From positions 1 to 6,829 of the forward strand of contig CAZART010000195.1 in the NCBI GenBank assembly GCA_964487555.1: 6,829 bases of DNA. Direction: 5' to 3'. The position numbers were made by a program, and so were the translations under genes. Below the pieces are notes generated by a model. It had not been told where the DNA came from. It was given only the letters and a program-made list of their open reading frames with translations, and made no database searches. Below are positions 5,804 to 6,829 of this stretch, piece after piece. Position 1 is the first letter of the stretch, and each line of letters starts with the position of its first letter. The stretch is from CAZART01 sp964487555 (GTDB lineage Bacteria; Bacteroidota; Rhodothermia; Rhodothermales; VXPQ01).

Positions 5804-5865
5804 CACCCTTACTGGTCGCCTTTCCGGCGAATTTTGAAAACCGCGAGGTCTAAACGGGCCGGAGT

Positions 5866-6829
5866 ATGCATAGAGACGGCAATGATCAACTCGCTTTGTT
5901 CTCGGACGAGAGGCCGCCTTCGGACACTGATCGAGACGCGGCGCCGGTTGCAGACGTGCTGGAGGATCGCCTGCTCCGTCCTGAATGGGATCTTGACACC
6001 ATGCAGGACCCCTTCAACTGGTTGACGACGAGAGCCGAAGTTGAGCGCAAAAGGCAAATCATTGACGACCTGCTCGAAGCGAGCGCGCGCCGCCTTCCCG
6101 CACACGAGATCAGGAAGACCGCCCGTCGCCTCGGGCTCACAGCGCGAACGGACATTCAGGAGTACACTTCGGAAGAGCGATCGCTCATCCTCGAGTCCTG
6201 TCTGGTGACCGAAGTGTCGTTCGGAATCGATGGCACGTCGCGCCTGAGACTTGAAATCCAGCCTCCGCCTGTCGATGATGAGGATTTCATCGGTGAAGCG
6301 ATGTCGAATGCCCGGCCATCCGTCTGGGAGATCGTCGAGCGCGTTCCGGGACACGGATTGCTGGTGCGGGACGCTCTGGGCGCGGTGGAAGGCATGATCG
6401 TACTGGCGGAGGAACAGGCCAGCCATGTTCGCGCAAGCACGGCTGGGTTTTACGCCCGCCTTGCGGATTTCAATTCGTACGCCATGGCGGTCGGCAGCAT
6501 CGTCCCGATCGAGAGGACCGTGCATGAGCGGATAGATAACGCACTGAGCGAGGGGGATCCTAACCGAGTACTAACGGCTCAAGAATTCGCGGACATCTGC
6601 ATGCGGGCGTATTTGTCCGGACCTCGCGAGGGCGGCTTGCTCCGACAGGCGGATCCTGAATGGTCGAAAGCATACGAGACGGCGGATCGCCCGCAAGCCA
6701 TTCCGTCGCATCTCACGGTGACGTTCGATGAGATCGTCCTCCTCACGGACGCATACTGCAGAGAGCATCTGGATCGCGAGTACGCCGAGCTGTGCCGTGA
6801 GATGGCCGCAAAGCTCTGCCGGAAGCGTC
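5866..6829 (+). CDS. DUF6398-containing protein with uncharacterised N-terminal region (partial, runs off right edge)
   Basis: An uninterrupted + frame of 321 codons from ATG 5866 to the window edge, with strong G/C third-position bias. A stop at 5851 limits the start; the only SD-like GGAG is one base from the ATG, so initiation may be weak. Residues 47-110 are helical ('EVERKRQIIDDLLEAS', 'HEIRKTARRLGL'). Residues 152-215 ('VWEIVERVPGHGLLVRDALG') resemble a small beta domain seen in SEC-C-type uncharacterised proteins. From about 287 the sequence ('FDEIVLLTDAYCREHLDREY', then 'CREMAAKLCRKR') matches, from memory, the beginning of a DUF6398 domain, which is cut off by the window. It appears soluble, with no signal peptide or membrane segment. 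Function is unknown. It is divergent from the XRE gene, and the minus-strand frame at 5809-6525 is its antisense shadow. Confidence 0.82.
   Translation, partial: MHRDGNDQLALFSDERPPSDTDRDAAPVADVLEDRLLRPEWDLDTMQDPFNWLTTRAEVERKRQIIDDLLEASARRLPAHEIRKTARRLGLTARTDIQEYTSEERSLILESCLVTEVSFGIDGTSRLRLEIQPPPVDDEDFIGEAMSNARPSVWEIVERVPGHGLLVRDALGAVEGMIVLAEEQASHVRASTAGFYARLADFNSYAMAVGSIVPIERTVHERIDNALSEGDPNRVLTAQEFADICMRAYLSGPREGGLLRQADPEWSKAYETADRPQAIPSHLTVTFDEIVLLTDAYCREHLDREYAELCREMAAKLCRKR

Larger units (their letters stand above)
5705..5806 (-). pseudogene. Possible PIN-domain (VapC-like) toxin relic
   Basis: A 33-codon minus frame starts at GTG 5806 and stops at TAG 5705. Its start, 'SIIVPSASLLSVLLTEEE', follows the spacing of a VapC N-terminus (Ile-Val-Val-Asp-Ala-Ser-Ala-Leu-Leu, then two Leu and Glu-Glu), but the catalytic Asp position is Pro. 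The GTG lies two bases after the TAA (5809-5811) of another minus frame whose end reads 'LAVFKIRRKGDQ', an arrangement like an antitoxin followed by its toxin. That upstream frame soon runs antisense to the + strand gene at 5866, so at most a tail could remain. This is a by-eye resemblance over a short stretch and may be chance. The wider divergent spacer (5512-5865) holds otherwise only the XRE promoter and two overlapping hairpins. Confidence 0.25.

Noticed and set aside
5596..5853. An 85-codon + strand frame in the divergent spacer
   Set aside because: It starts at the XRE promoter -35 region, has no ribosome site and no coding-like composition or domain.
5809..6525. A 238-codon minus-strand open frame
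   Set aside because: It is antisense to the longer + strand gene, which stays open to the edge and has a recognisable DUF6398 start; only the last few codons before 5809 are considered separately.

Overview
This is a GC-rich bacterial window whose reading frames strongly favour G or C at third codon positions. It contains a run of exactly 100 Ns, so it comes from a draft assembly. Nothing in it allows a secure phylum call. The content is typical of an accessory defence or toxin-antitoxin island: one large conflict-system enzyme, several toxin-antitoxin type modules (some intact, some broken), and no recognisable housekeeping genes.

Layout, left to right. A partial + strand gene of unknown function enters from the left edge and ends at 200. 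Two broken minus-strand genes follow: the C-terminal half of a HEPN protein (214-434) and a frameshifted DUF3368 (PIN-like) toxin (431-918). The toxin's cognate UPF0175 antitoxin (915-1160) overlaps it by four bases. A 281-base spacer carries a four-copy 9-bp tandem repeat. The centre (1442-3943, minus) is one protein of at least 833 codons with a coiled coil, a four-cysteine cluster, an archaeo-eukaryotic primase domain and a superfamily II helicase. This is the architecture databases call the TOTE conflict-system primase. The N-run falls inside the helicase, where motifs II and III should be. Upstream of it on the same strand are an intact HEPN gene (4092-4502) and its MNT nucleotidyltransferase partner (4499-4855), overlapping by ATGA. 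Next comes an XRE regulator (5053-5511) with a near-consensus sigma70 promoter. A divergent + strand gene from 5866 runs off the right edge; its last residues match the start of a DUF6398 domain.

How the parts may work together. All complete genes between 431 and 5511 lie on the minus strand. The two overlapping pairs (MNT-HEPN and UPF0175-DUF3368) are translationally coupled two-gene modules. The primase-helicase is the likely nucleic-acid-acting core, but the sequence does not prove functional coupling between it and the flanking modules. The left end and the 5705-5806 stretch look like relics of further toxin genes, so the island seems to have accumulated and lost such modules repeatedly. 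I see a known but poorly characterised conflict system in an unusual neighbourhood, and no clear evidence of a wholly new system.
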